From NCBI RefSeq assembly GCF_024166365.1, contig NC_064820.1:59497501-59561500 (forward strand): a stretch of DNA of 64,000 nt, written 5' to 3'. The notes under the pieces were generated by a model. That model did no database searches, had not been told where the DNA came from, and saw only the letters and a list, made by a program, of their open reading frames with translations. Of this stretch, positions 36,171 to 46,689 are shown in pieces. A program made the translations under genes and the position numbers. The first letter of the stretch is position 1; each line of letters begins with the position of its first letter. This stretch comes from Elephas maximus indicus. Taxonomy: Eukaryota; Chordata; Mammalia; Proboscidea; Elephantidae.

Positions 36171-37045
36171 TGTTTAAAGACCAAAGGAATCAAGTAATTA
36201 ATCTGGCATGTAAGATATTGAGAACTACTCCAAGGCAGAGTGACCACAGACCTACCCCCATGGAGGGGTGGTAAACGGTGTTCAGTAGAGCTGTGCTTAT
36301 TTCTGTCTCTGGACCATTTGATGTCCTCTTTTCCCTTTCATCCTGTCCTTTGGTTTGAATATCTAGTCTGGATCCAGAAATAGTCAACGTGCTATATTAT
36401 AAAAGAAAACTTGTTTGTTTTCTATTCAGAGGGATTCCTTATTACTAAAATTTCCTACCTGTGTCCTTTTTCCTGATCAGTTTAATTTTTGAAATTATTC
36501 ATTTGCTTAGTAATTTCTATTTTATTTCCATATCCTTATAGTTTCTTAAAGCCAAATTACTCCCAAGCATCATTGTTAACTGTAATCTTCCTTCTGGGGC
36601 AAGGAAGAAAAACTGGCTCAATCTAACTCAAACGGGCAGCAGATTATTACAACAATATAACAGGGTATGCCATAGACATCCAAGAGCAGATTAATACAAC
36701 AGAGCCTCATGCGTTCCCCGTGGCACCTGGGAAGTTGGTTGGGTATTGAACTGTCTATCATCATGTGGACCTTCATCTTTTCTTTTCTCTCTTCTTAACA
36801 TACTTCCTTTTCTTGTATATCTAAAACATGGCTGCCAGCACCCATGGCCTGATAGTCTTTTTGTTCACCACCATCGAGCTGACTGGGTCCCACTTCCCAG
36901 GTGAGAGAACTGATGGATCAGCCTGGCCTATGAATTAGATATAACCTGGGACCCAGTCCAGCCAGGTGGGTAGTCAAGGGTTCTAGCATGGGTTCTAGGC
37001 CCCATCCCAGGTGCCAGTAATGTCTGGCAATTACACACCTCTACC
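36171..37045. other. Unique sequence, no recognised feature
   Basis: No gene or repeat recognised. Confidence 0.4.
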
Positions 37046-37390
37046 AGGAATATTTGTTATTTTATCATTTTGTACATTTTTTCCCCCGACAACATGTTCC
37101 GCTAAATTGTCCCTTTCTTTTAGTGACTTTTTCCATTTCCTTCAGGGAGAAATTAATGGCCCCCTTTCCCATTTCCTTAGCACTTTATACACACCTCTTT
37201 GACAGCACTTGCCACTCTGTTTTACAGCACTTTGTTTACAGATCTTTTTTCCCACTTACATTGTGAACTTTTCCTAGGGGAGGACTCCACCTTACTCAGT
37301 TTTGTTTCTGCAGTGTCACCACAGGACCTGGCATTGAGGAATGCTTGTGCAGTTGAGTTGAAAGTACATGCATTGAGTCTGTTCCCCTCC
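37046..37390 (+). mobile_element. Possible ancient L2/MIR fragment (plus)
   Basis: The sequence order resembles an L2 3' end (cattgtgaacttttcctag, ggaggactccaccttactc, acaggacctggcattgagg). Very diverged. Confidence 0.35.
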
Positions 37391-37855
37391 AACCTCAGTG
37401 TGACTTTGTAAAATGCAGTTAATCATCCATTCCAACCAGTTCTGTCTGATAATGTGCTGTCGAATTCTCTGTTACTCAGATCTGCCCCAGTTCTTCCTTT
37501 CCTGCTGCCACTACGTGGTTTATCTGTCATCAACATGCTCCTGCTGCCCTACATGTTCAAGTCACCCCACCCCTCAGTCCACATCAATCTTCCCTATCAC
37601 ATGGACATATCCAGTCATGGGTCCATTTTACACGTTTAAAATTCTTCATTTTATGATGTAACAAAATAGTCCCTAATTTTGAAAAGCCAACACTGTTACT
37701 CCCTGACTTTTTAACGCTTGACCTTTGAACTCTGCATTTAAGAATGGTTAGGTATGCATAAACGTCCTTACCCTGACCCGCCAGAGTGAACCACTGCTCT
37801 TCGGGTTTTGTTTGTTGCTATAACTGTTCATTCCGGTTCTAGTAAATCTGGATCA
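37391..37855. other. Unique sequence, no recognised feature
   Basis: Nothing recognised. Overlapping small + frames look like chance. Confidence 0.4.
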
Positions 37856-37857
37856 TA

Positions 37858-37858
37858 G

Positions 37859-37888
<30 letters not shown>
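37858..37888. repeat. (AC)n microsatellite
   Basis: About 15 uninterrupted AC units followed by aataaagc. Pure enough to be polymorphic. Confidence 0.95.
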
Positions 37889-37889
<1 letters not shown>

Positions 37890-38109
37890 AAAGCTCATTG
37901 GTCATCCTACCTCTCAGAGATACTCTGTTAACAGTTTTATTTTTTAACCCAAAAGGGATCATGCATTTCTGTAGTCCACTGTTTCCCACTTGACAACATA
38001 CCGTGAACATTTTTTTGTGTTATTAAATGTTTATTTATAGCATCATTTTCATGGGAATTGAGTATGGATAAACCTGTTTACTCAAGCAGGTGCACTAATG
38101 TACTTTCTG

Positions 38110-38345
38110 GATTTTTTCTTTTGAATAAACTTTTTATTTGAAATAATTTTAGATTTATAGAAAAGTTGCGGAGATAGTACAGGGAATTCCTATATGGGCT
38201 TAACCCAGTTTCCCTTATTGTTAAATCTTACAGTATATTTGTCAAAACTAAGAAACTGGTATTGGTACACCTCCCAACTTTCTTCCCAGAAAAAATCACT
38301 TTCAATTCTTGTAGTCATTTTTTTCTGGGGTTTACTTCCATATTT
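38110..38345 (-). mobile_element. Old L1 (L1M-type) 3' end, minus
   Basis: tttgaaataattttagattt, agaaaagttgcggagatag and ggaattcctatatggg are the inverse of a known old L1 3' end. A second copy of the same kind lies at 46690-47130. Confidence 0.6.
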
Positions 38346-38770
38346 ATAAAGAATATGTGTATATTGCAATTTTTTATTTTTAAATTTTGAACATTATTAA
38401 TTTCCTATAATGGAAGACAAGGATTAGCTCTCTTATCAATCCCCCACCCACTTCTCTCATGGTTTTTTCCCCTCCAGTCCTCTGTCTTCTTTTTCTGGAA
38501 CTGCTCGTAGTCAGATGTATGACTATTCTTCATCTCTTTGTCTTTTTTCTTTCTGTCTTACAATGTTTCCCCAATTTTGTTTTCTAACCTTAATATTTCA
38601 GCTCTTACATTTTTAATTTCCAAGATTTCTTTCTTGTTCTTTGATTATTCCTTTTTCATAGCATCCTATTAATATTTTATGGGCACAATAGTCTTCTTAT
38701 TTTACTCTGAAGATTTAATTTACAGTTAAATTTTTTTTTTTTTTTTAATTCTGTTCTCTATATTGCTCCA
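38346..38770. other. AT-rich sequence, no recognised feature
   Basis: T-rich on the + strand with a T run at 38730-38747. Possibly a continuation of the old L1. Confidence 0.35.
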
Positions 38771-38888
38771 GTGTCATGGATTGACTTGTGTCCTCCCAAA
38801 ATAGGTGTCAACTTGGCTAGGCCATGATTCCCAGTATGTGTAGTTGTCCTCCATTTTGTGATTTGATTATCCTTCATTTTATGATGTT

Positions 38889-39035
38889 CCTTGTGGCGTA
38901 GTGGTTAAGAGCTATGGCTGCTAACCAACAGGTCAGCAGTTTGAATCCAGCAGGTGCTCCTTGGAAACTCTGTGGGGCAGTTCTACTCTGTCCTATAGGG
39001 TCACTATGAGTTGGAATTGACTCGGGGGCAATGGG
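38889..39035 (+). mobile_element. AfroSINE inside the LTR
   Basis: ccttgtggcgtagtggttaag head (5' tip slightly lost), caggtcagcagtttgaatcc, ctatgagttggaattgac tail. A clear duplication is not seen. Confidence 0.88.
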
Positions 39036-39524
39036 TAATGCCTGTGGTTATGGTCCTATTTGAGAGTGAGCTGTGCATTACTGAGGCAGGATTAGGTCAT
39101 GTTAATGGGGATTAGGGTGGGATGCAAAACTCAGGTTGCTCAGGTTACCACCACGATCTGATGTAAGGGGAGTTTCCCTGAGGTGTGGCCTGCATCACCT
39201 TTTACCTTACAAAAGATAAAAGGCAAAAGACTTGAGCAGAAACAGAGGGACCTACTACCACCAAGAAAGAAGAGCCGGGAACGAAGTGTGTCCTTTGGAC
39301 TGGGGGTCCCTGCGCCAAAGATCTCCTAGACCCAGGGGAAGATTGATGCCAAGAGTTGGAGATTTCTAAGGAAAGCCAGGCTTCTCTCAAAGTTGACAGA
39401 GAAAGCCTTTTAGCTGGCCCCTAAATTTGGCCTCCTAGCCTCCTAAACCTTGAGAGAATAAATTTCTGTTTGTTAAAGCTATCCGCTTGTGGTATTTCTA
39501 TTATAGCAGCACTAAACAACTAAG

Positions 39525-39700
39525 GGAGCCCTGGTGGAGCAGTGGTTAAGAGCTCAGCTGCTAACTAAAAGGTTATCAGTTTGAGCCCACCAACTGCTCT
39601 TTGGAAATTCTATGGGGCAGTTCTACTCTGCCCCGTAGGATCACTATTAGTCGGAATTGACTCGATGGCAGCGGGTTTGGTTTAGTTTTTTGGTTTAGAT
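39525..39700 (+). mobile_element. AfroSINE at the 3' edge of the LTR
   Basis: ggagccctggtggagcagtgg head to cggaattgactcgatggc and a gtttggttt tail. Duplication aactaag at 39518-39524 and 39701-39707. Confidence 0.9.
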
Positions 39701-39712
39701 AACTAAGACACC

Positions 39713-40090
39713 CTGTTTCCTCCAAATTTTTTTTTCCTCAGTGTCGTTGGGGTGGAAGAAGTTTAGTCAATTTGGCTTTGTGGGGTTGGGAAGGGGTTAG
39801 GGGTTTGTTTCTTCTCAAATTTTCAATCAGTCTTTCTATTTTCATTTTCCAGAGGTACCTTCCTGATGTCTCAAATTCCTGAGCCTTTATGAGAGTCCAA
39901 GACACAATTATGCTTGCTTCTTGTTGGCGTCTCTTTTGCAAGCATTTTCAAGCTTCAACTTTCTCATCTTTACCAGTTCAGTTACGACATGATCCACTTT
40001 CCATTTTCTAAAAGTTTGTTGACATCTCTTATTTGCTGTTGTCTTTTTTCCTGTTCTTTTTGTTTTTGTGGCTTTTTTTTTTTTCTTTTT
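39713..40090. other. Unique T-rich sequence, no recognised feature
   Basis: No gene or repeat recognised. A T tract at 40070-40084. Confidence 0.4.
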
Positions 40091-40103
40091 TAATACTTTT
40101 CCT

Positions 40104-40326
40104 GGAAACCCTGGTGGCGTAGTGGTTAAGTGCTATGGCTGCTAACCAAAGGGTCGGCAGTTTGAATCTGCCAGGCGCTCCTTGGAAACTCTATGGGGGC
40201 AGTTCTACTCTGTTCTATAGGGTCGCTATGAGTCGGAATCGACTGGATGGCACTGGGTTTGGATATGAATCGACTCGATGGCACTGGGTTTGGGTATGAA
40301 TCGACTCGATGGCACTGGGTTTGGGT
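40104..40326 (+). mobile_element. AfroSINE with triplicated 3' tail
   Basis: A young-looking copy (ggaaaccctggtggcgtag head) flanked by a perfect 11-base duplication atacttttcct (40093-40103, 40327-40337). Its last part is present three times in tandem, gaatcgactcgatggcac followed by tgggtttgg, with starts at 40236, 40267 and 40298. Confidence 0.93.
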
Positions 40327-40328
40327 AT
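40236..40328 (+). repeat. 3 x 31-bp tandem repeat (SINE tail)
   Basis: Unit of 31 bases repeated exactly three times with one or two substitutions (the first has gactggatgg where the others have gactcgatgg). It lies inside the insertion's duplication, so it arose during or after this SINE's insertion. Confidence 0.93.
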
Positions 40329-40452
40329 ACTTTTCCTATAATTTTTGTGGCGTTTCCTGAGGGAGTGAAGATAAATGCATATGTTGAGTCAGGCGTGTCT
40401 TAACCAGAATTGTATTTTATATGCAACACCTTTAGTCAGGTGTTATGCATAT

Positions 40453-40661
40453 ACCAAAACCAAACCCATTGCTGTTGAGTCAATTCTAACTCACAGCGAC
40501 CCTATAGGACAGAGTAGAACTGCCCCAGAGGGTTTCCAAAGCTGTAAATCTTTATGGAAGCGGACTGCCACATCTTTCTCCTGAGGAGCAGCTGATGGGT
40601 TTGAACCACTGACTTCAGTTAGCGGACTAGCACTTTAACCACTGTGCCACCAGGATGCCTC
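40453..40661 (-). mobile_element. AfroSINE, long variant (minus)
   Basis: Inverse tail caaacccattgctgttgag, gaccctataggacagag, then gatgggtttgaacc and aaccactgtgccaccagg. Duplication ttatgcatat (40443-40452) and ttatgcgtat (40663-40672). Confidence 0.9.
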
Positions 40662-40672
40662 ATTATGCGTAT

Positions 40673-41090
40673 GTGTTTAATATGTAGTGGTTGAAAAATG
40701 AAAAAATGCTATTTTTAGCATTGCACACCTTCCTGATCAACAAATGTCAAAGTTTAGCTATCCTACATAGTTCATCATAATGGGATTTTTAACATCTCAT
40801 AACTTAGTAGGTAGAAGACTACGTCTCTTTCCTCTCCTTATTTTTGCTAAATTCTCCTACTTAGTGGACCATTGTCTGAGGAAGATGGGGAATGGGTTTA
40901 AAAAAAAAAAGGCAGGAAAGCATACCTTGTTCTAACGCATAGAGTGGGTTTCGTTCCTTTTGCATCATAATCTCTTCCCTACTGCGTTTATTCTTTATGA
41001 TTTTGTCAGTCAGTTGCAAAAGGTTGTAAAAAGGTAAAGTCATAGTGCTTTAAGGAATCCCAGAGGTCATCTAATTTAACACTTTGATTT
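40673..41090. other. Unique sequence, no recognised feature
   Basis: No gene or repeat recognised. Confidence 0.4.
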
Positions 41091-41091
41091 A

Positions 41092-41300
41092 TAGGAAACC
41101 AAGAGTCAGACTGCCTTGGTTCAATTCCTGCCTCCACCACTTTGGCCAAGTTTCTCAGTTGTTTTAGACTCAGTTTTCTCATCTGTAAAATGGGAATAAA
41201 AAATACTATGTATGTCATAGGAATATTGTGAAGATTAAATGAGATGAGTGATTTAAAGTGCCTAGCAACTGTGCCTGACACATAGTAAGAACCCCATGGA
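41092..41300 (+). mobile_element. MIR SINE (plus)
   Basis: Classical MIR order: gactgccttggttcaattcc, cttggccaagtttctcagt... agttttctcatctgtaaaatg, gattaaatgagatgagtg and gtgcctgacacatagtaag. Nearly full length. Confidence 0.88.
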
Positions 41301-42215
41301 TTATTAGTGACCTTATTATTACTAGTGGCTGAGCCAGGGCTTCTGACTCCTAGTTCACTGTGCTTTCCTTTAGACATAAAAAAAAATTGTAGAGTCCTTT
41401 TTAGAGTAAGCTACCATTACTTTCTTTCCTTCATCTCCTTCTTCACTGAAAGATAATTACACTTTCATGTATTTTTCCTTTCAGGCTAAAGGCACTCTCA
41501 ACATTTTATCCATTATCATAGTGGCAAGGACTTCCTGGATAGAAAATGCCAATTCAAAATTTAGTCTTTTTTTAAAAGTTTTTATGCTTTTTTTTTTTTT
41601 TTTTTTAAATCACAATAATGTACTCAACTTCCCAGCATAAATGGGTAAGAGCCACCCTGGCTCGGGCTGGGCTTAAAAGCAGAAGAAATCCCCTAGATAA
41701 CCAGAAAGGAAATATTCACACATCTTTATGTGGATAAATTAAAGTCCACCTTGCCCTCTCCATCCTGACTTGTGCTGTAGGGGGAGGAATGCCTTCGACG
41801 AGGGTCCTTTGAACTGGCAGGACATCTGTGGGGCACCACGTAGTATGTAGAGGTGAGTGCAACATTTATTTAGAAGGGTCTAATAACTCAAACGGTTGCA
41901 AATTCAGCCTCTTTTTCTAATATGTTAGGGTCTTTTTCTGTTTCTTCGGTGAGATTCTGTGTCAAATCCTGTCACATGAATTATTCCTTTGTTAGACTGG
42001 GAGTTGACAGAGGGAATCTAATCTTGTTGGTGGTTACCGTTAAAAAATGTTGGGGGTGAGAATTATGGGGTCAGAGCTCGAGCGTTGGAGAAAATTTCTG
42101 AACATAATATATGTATCTTTCAGGAAACTCTAGGCTAGAAAAAATTAGACCTAGGAAACTCAGAGGAAAAGCCTTGTGTGTCTTGGTCTTTCACAGCAGG
42201 AAGGTAATTCACTAA
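41301..42215. other. Unique sequence, no recognised feature
   Basis: T tract at 41589-41606. A short segment at 41640-41870 shows moderate GC but no coding pattern I recognise. Confidence 0.4.
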
Positions 42216-42224
42216 TAGTTACCA

Positions 42225-42620
42225 TAGAATTTTAGAGCAAGGAGTATAGGCTTTAGGATAAGACAGTCAAGGGTTAGCTAGGCCACTTATAAACTATATG
42301 ATTTTTGGACTGATTACTTAATATCTCTGAGCATCAATTTCCATATATGTAAACTGGAGATGATAATACCAACTCTATGGAATATTGGAAACCCTGGTGG
42401 CATAGTGGTTAAGTGCTACAGCTGCTAACCAAAGGGGCGGCAGTTCGAATCCGCCAGGCACTCCTCGGAAACTCTATGGGGCAGTTCTACTCTGTCTTAT
42501 AGGGTCGCTATGAGTCGGAATCGACTCGACGGCACTAGGTTTGGTTTTTTTTTTAATGGGAATATTGGAAGGATAGGATATAATGTGTGCAATGTAATTA
42601 GCACTCAGTATTAGCTATCA
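42225..42620 (+). mobile_element. MIR SINE (plus) split by an AfroSINE
   Basis: Left part 42225-42390 (tatgatttttggactgatta, ctgagcatcaatttcc, gtaaactggagatgataat) and right part about 42559-42620 (ataatgtgtgcaatgtaatt, gcactcag). The younger SINE sits between. Confidence 0.7.
42391..42558 (+). mobile_element. AfroSINE inserted in a MIR
   Basis: Well-preserved copy with a head accctggtggcatagtgg and tail gctatgagtcggaatcgac. Perfect duplication ggaatattggaa at 42379-42390 and 42559-42570. The first bases of the SINE overlap the duplication in wording. Confidence 0.92.
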
Positions 42621-42623
42621 CAG

Positions 42624-42775
42624 AAAACCTGGTGGCATAGTGGCTAAGAGTTTGGCTGCTAATCAAAAAGTTGGCAATTTGAATCTACCAGACGCTTTTT
42701 GGAAGCCCTCTAGGGCAATCCTACTCTGTCCTATACGGTCACTATCGACTCAATGGCAATGGGTTTTTTTTTTTT
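42624..42775 (+). mobile_element. AfroSINE, diverged
   Basis: aaaacctggtggcatagtgg head, gttggcaatttgaatctacc, tctagggcaatcctactc; the tail lacks the atgagtcgga segment (tcactatcgactcaatgg). It ends in a T run and a G run. Confidence 0.85.
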
Positions 42776-42807
42776 TTTCTGGGGGGGGTGGTTATTAGCT
42801 GTCACTA

Positions 42808-43002
42808 AGGAGCTCAGGTGGTGCAGTGTTTATGTGCTCGGCTGCTAACCAGACGGTCAGTGGTTCAAACCTATCAGACACTCCACAGGAGAAAGATGTG
42901 GCAGTCTGCTTCTGTAAAAATTACCACCTTGGAAACCCTATGGGGCAACTCTACTCTGTCCTACAAGGTTGCTGTCAGTTGAAATCCACTCGATGGCAAC
43001 AG
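42808..43002 (+). mobile_element. AfroSINE, long variant
   Basis: ggagctcaggtggtgcagtg head, gaaagatgtggcagtctgc insert, gaaaccctatggggcaac, short tail. Duplication gttattagctgtcacta (42791-42807) and gttattagctctcacta (43003-43019), one mismatch of 17. Confidence 0.92.
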
Positions 43003-43207
43003 GTTATTAGCTCTCACTATTATGTCATGATGGTGTTTTTGCTAGTTTGTTGCTGGCCATGTCGGAATGCTTTTTGTATGAAGGCAGCCCAAATGAATTT
43101 ATAGACTTTGAAAGTGACTGTAATTAACTGGCAGCTCTTCATTTCTTCTTGGGCAAGCACTTAATCAATTTTGTCATCCAAAAAATTAAGGACCCTGTTA
43201 GTTTATT

Positions 43208-43378
43208 GGAGCCCTGGTGGTGCAGTGGTTAAGAGCTTGTCTGCTAAACAAAAGGTTTGCAGTTTGAATCCACCAGCCGTTCCTTGGAAACCCTATGGGG
43301 CAGTTCTCCTCTGTCTTATAGGGTCACTATGAGTTGGAATCAACTCGACGGCAATGGGTTTGGTTTTTTTTGGTTTTA
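43208..43378 (+). mobile_element. AfroSINE
   Basis: ggagccctggtggtgcagtg head and tcactatgagttggaatcaa tail with gggtttggtttttt. Duplication ttagtttatt at 43198-43207 and 43379-43388. Confidence 0.92.
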
Positions 43379-43439
43379 TTAGTTTATTAGGCTGAAATTG
43401 ACTATTAGTCTGTTTTTACTTATGAAAGTAGCAATTTCA

Positions 43440-43565
43440 TATAATTCAAGCTAAAAAATATCTGCCCCATTTACCTCAAAGGTGACAGGTATCAAATGAG
43501 ATAATACATGTGAAAGTGTTTTGTAAACATAAGGCCATTATTATTACTATTACTATTATCACTGT
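43440..43565 (+). mobile_element. MIR SINE 3' part (plus)
   Basis: atttacctcaaaggtgacag, atcaaatgagataatacatg and the tattattactattac tail of MIR. Confidence 0.65.
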
Positions 43566-43688
43566 AGGCTCCAAATCTTTGTTTAAAAGAGAATAAGAAC
43601 AGAGGGTCCTTCTAATGATGAATCAGAGTAAAGCTATAAACCAAATCCTACTGGTCTGGGAGGAATTCAGAGGGATTGAGTGAGGCTG

Positions 43689-43736
43689 GGAGCCCTGGTG
43701 GCTCAGTGGAATGATTCAACAGCAGTGGGTTTTGGT
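43689..43736 (+). mobile_element. AfroSINE with internal deletion (both ends only)
   Basis: Only ggagccctggtggctcagtg and gattcaacagcagtgggttt remain, joined by a short linker. About 130 internal bases are lost. Confidence 0.7.
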
Positions 43737-44487
43737 AGCTGGTCACCAGCTAATTCATGAGGGTGCCAGAGCTAGAATCCAGGCAGTCCCAACTTCTAGG
43801 ACACCAACATCTTCAGCTACTGCAACTTTTCCAGCTTTCTTTCTGGGTATAATGTGTTGATTTTTTTTCTAAAGTTCCCCTCCTCCCACACAAGTAAGAG
43901 TTGAGTATTCTCACTGTAAAGGAGTCAAGAAATATTTACTATTAATTTTTTAAAGAAAAAAATTATTCTTCATTGAAAAATTAAAGTTTCCCCTTCATTT
44001 TCATACTCATTTAAATCAAAACACTTATTTTTTGAGAGAATAACTACTGCTATTGATAAACATTAGGCAGTAAAATGTAACCAACCTCTTACTGTTTCAT
44101 GATGATATTTTTGTCGTTGTAGATCCAAGTTCTCCTTCTGCTTTATTACCTAAGGCATTTTCAATTAGGTAGGTATTTCAACTGGTTTGTAGATGAGAAA
44201 TTTCATCCCTGTGGTTTTTGCCAGAAATGCTGCATGTGAATTCTTCTGGAATGATTTATTTTGTCGAGAATTCTTTTTTTCCTATAATGATGTCAGAAGA
44301 AAACGTAACATCATTTGTTTCTTCTGCAAATGAGTTACTGCTTTTATATTTGCTTTATGTAAATATATTCCCTCCCACTTCCGAATCTCACCTAGCATGA
44401 GATGAGGAGCCAGCAGTGTTGTTTTTTTTTATTTTTGCTTTTTTTTTTTAGTTAATAATTACATTCAACAGGTGATATTGGGTGTCC
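43737..44487. other. Unique sequence, no recognised feature
   Basis: No gene or repeat recognised. Probably IL31RA upstream intron if the CpG exon belongs to that gene. Confidence 0.4.
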
Positions 44488-44500
44488 ACCATGTTCCAAG

Positions 44501-44703
44501 GAGCCTTGGTGGTGCAATGGTTAAGTGCTTAGCTGCTAACTAAAAGGTGAGCGGCTTGAACTCACCAGCTGCTCCACGCAAGAAAAGACCTGGCATTCTG
44601 CTTCCGTAAAGATTTCAGCTTAGGAAACCCTATGGGGCAGTTCTACTCTGTTCTGTTGGGTTGCTATGAGTCGGAATTGACTTTACAGCACACAACAACA
44701 ACA
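44501..44703 (+). mobile_element. AfroSINE, long variant, with RTE-like (CAA)n tail
   Basis: ggagccttggtggtgcaatgg head, agacctggcattctgcttc insert, tgctatgagtcggaattgac and a cacacaacaacaacaac tail like that of the RTE LINE. Duplication accatgttccaag (44488-44500) and accatgtaccaag (44704-44716). Confidence 0.92.
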
Positions 44704-44716
44704 ACCATGTACCAAG

Positions 44717-45399
44717 CACTGCCTTAACTGCTGGGACTTCAGAGATGAGTAAGAGAGGTTCTACTTTCAGGAGCTCCCTGTATATATGGCAAGATACTAT
44801 CCTGTGTAACAAGTACTATAGTGGAAATACAGCCGATGTGTAGTTGTAGGGACGGGGGCACAAAGAAGGGACTGACTAATTGGTTGACTCCATCCTTTCA
44901 GAGAAGGCCAGCCTTGAGATGAGTCTAGAAGGATGGATTAATTTCCCAGGAATAGGGTGGGAAGGATATTCTGGGTGGGGGTAACTGCATGTACAAAAAC
45001 AAGATAAGAAATAACATGGGTATCTTGGGAAACTATGAGTTGTTCCACTTGGCTGGTTAGCTCCAGAACTGAGGTAGAGGCCAGAGGATGCCCTCAGCTC
45101 CATACAGACTCACAGTACTTTTTTCCTGGCACATACTCTTGGCAGCTGGTGTACTTTGCATGTTACATAGTGGAGTGGATTATGGATAAAAGGAAAATTC
45201 ATTGTAACTGCACATTTTTAAAACATTGACTGGGGTTGATGTAATTGTGGAGTAATTGTGAAGGAATCTATGTGACAATAGCCAAATAAACAAATAACCC
45301 TTCACTTCCCCAAGGCCTAGAATCTGTTTAATGTAACTAGAAATAGAGTTATTGAAAGAGATAGGAAGCAAACTAACTCTTGACTGATGACAGTTTCAG
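44717..45399 (+). other. IL31RA: Sequence upstream of IL31RA first coding exon
   Basis: A short old-repeat-like piece (agcactgccttaactgctgg) then unique sequence up to the acceptor. Branch-point-like ctaac and ctgat motifs lie within 45371-45391. No other feature. Confidence 0.5.
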
Positions 45400-45490
45400 C
45401 TGTCTCCCCAGCCTGCCTGTGGTAACTCAGGGATGATGTGGGCCTCGGCACTGTGGATATTCCCTCTACTCTACAGTTTCAGCCTGGCAG
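45400..45490 (+). CDS. IL31RA: IL31RA signal-peptide exon
   Basis: Exon between acceptor gacagtttcag and donor gtagga. From the ATG at 45433 it encodes MMWASALWIFPLLYSFSLA, a typical signal peptide (hydrophobic core LWIFPLLY), with one base left for the next codon (phase 1). The sequence fits human IL31RA, a type I cytokine receptor of the gp130 family that pairs with OSMR to bind IL-31 at the cell surface and signal by JAK/STAT. The frame is open 11 codons upstream of the ATG (LSPQPACGNSG), and human isoforms with an upstream start read a very similar segment there, so translation may also begin in an earlier exon. The two adjacent ATG codons match the human MMW start. Confidence 0.9.
45433..45435 (+). 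promoter_or_regulatory. IL31RA: IL31RA candidate start codon (first of two ATGs)
   Basis: ATGATG at 45433-45438 preceded by aactcaggg, with a G at position -3 and the second ATG directly following. Chosen because it gives the signal peptide known for the receptor. Confidence 0.75.
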
Positions 45491-46685
45491 GTAGGATGGC
45501 TTGGGTCCTTTTATGGGTCATGTGATTCCTGTTACCTTCTCTGGACAAGAATTGTTAACTTCGGAACAAAGGAACACTTGAACCATGGACATCCACAGAT
45601 GGCAACGGAGAATTTGTGAACCCTCTGAATTTGTGTGTGTGTGTGTATGTGCATGTATACCTGTGGCTGTGATTATCTGGCACAATGGCCTATCATATTA
45701 TCAAAGGAAGATGTGACCCCCAAAAGGTTTTAGAGCAATAGTAAATGCTTCATATAAAACACACACATATATACAAAAATACAATTTTCACACTATTTGC
45801 CATAAATTCCAAGAATGTAAAGGGAAATGATGAAGCAACATATTTCTACAAGTTCCAGTTGAAGCCAATGAGCCTACTATCTGCACAATGTCTTGCAGAT
45901 CTGAGATCCATTAGTTTGATCACATCTTTTTTTTTTTTAATTAAAACCAGAGAAAAGGATAGAAGTGGGGGTTGGGCATTGATAAGGTAGATTAGATACT
46001 ATGAAGTAATTGGGAGTCACCAAGAGGGCGGTAGTGACCCAGAGAGTGAAAATGTATGCCAGACCTCAGTTCTGGCATGGCCTGCCTGCAGTCAGTTCCC
46101 TGGGGTTACACCTGTGGCACTCAGGAGGTTTGTAGACAATAGGGGCAGGTAGGCTAGTGTCTCATCCTTCCATCTAACCTCTCTTGGCCAGCCCAGGAAC
46201 CAGAAATTGCTACTTACACAGTCTAAATTTCTAATTATGTGCATTGTGGCTCCCATCAAATTACTATTTCTTTTCTTTTCCTATCTTTTATCTCTGTCTC
46301 CTTCTCTTCTTATCACTCTTTACAATATACCATCTCCTACATAACAGGTTCCGGTTTCTACCCCACTTCCCACCTGAAATATCCTTTCCTTGGCGTCTGC
46401 TCAGGCCTGCCCTTTTCTATTTCAAGACATTGTTCAAAACACTTTGCAACAGCACCGAGGTGATATGAACCTAGAGAGCAAAAGGGAGATTTAGAACATC
46501 TTTTTAATTTTGAAAACAAAAGGGAAATTCTCTAATGAGCAAGAACAGAGGTAATGCATACTCTTCCATTCTTTCTTAGAGGAAAGTTAATGAATATTTC
46601 GCCTTATTTCTAGAAATAAAGAAATAGCTGTGTTTTATTTGAAGGTGTGGAGAAAGTATTGATAGAAGGGAGTGACACATCTAGC
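45491..46685 (+). other. IL31RA: IL31RA intron 1 (of coding part), no recognised gene
   Basis: Contains a short (TG)n at 45632-45650 and otherwise unique sequence. Confidence 0.6.
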
Positions 46686-46689
46686 CTTC

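Larger units (their letters stand above)
38772..39712 (+). mobile_element. MaLR-like solo LTR carrying two AfroSINEs
   Basis: Starts tgtcatggattgacttgtgt with the gtgtcctcccaaaata signature and ends with gagagaataaatttctg, tgtggtatttctattatagc and aactaagaca. AfroSINEs at 38889-39035 and 39525-39700 interrupt it. No coding sequence. Family named by the look of its ends only. Confidence 0.6.

Noticed and set aside
37857..37890. Regular short repeats (here and at 48532-48564) as a possible CRISPR or regulatory array
   Set aside because: They are plain CA/AC microsatellites without spacers.
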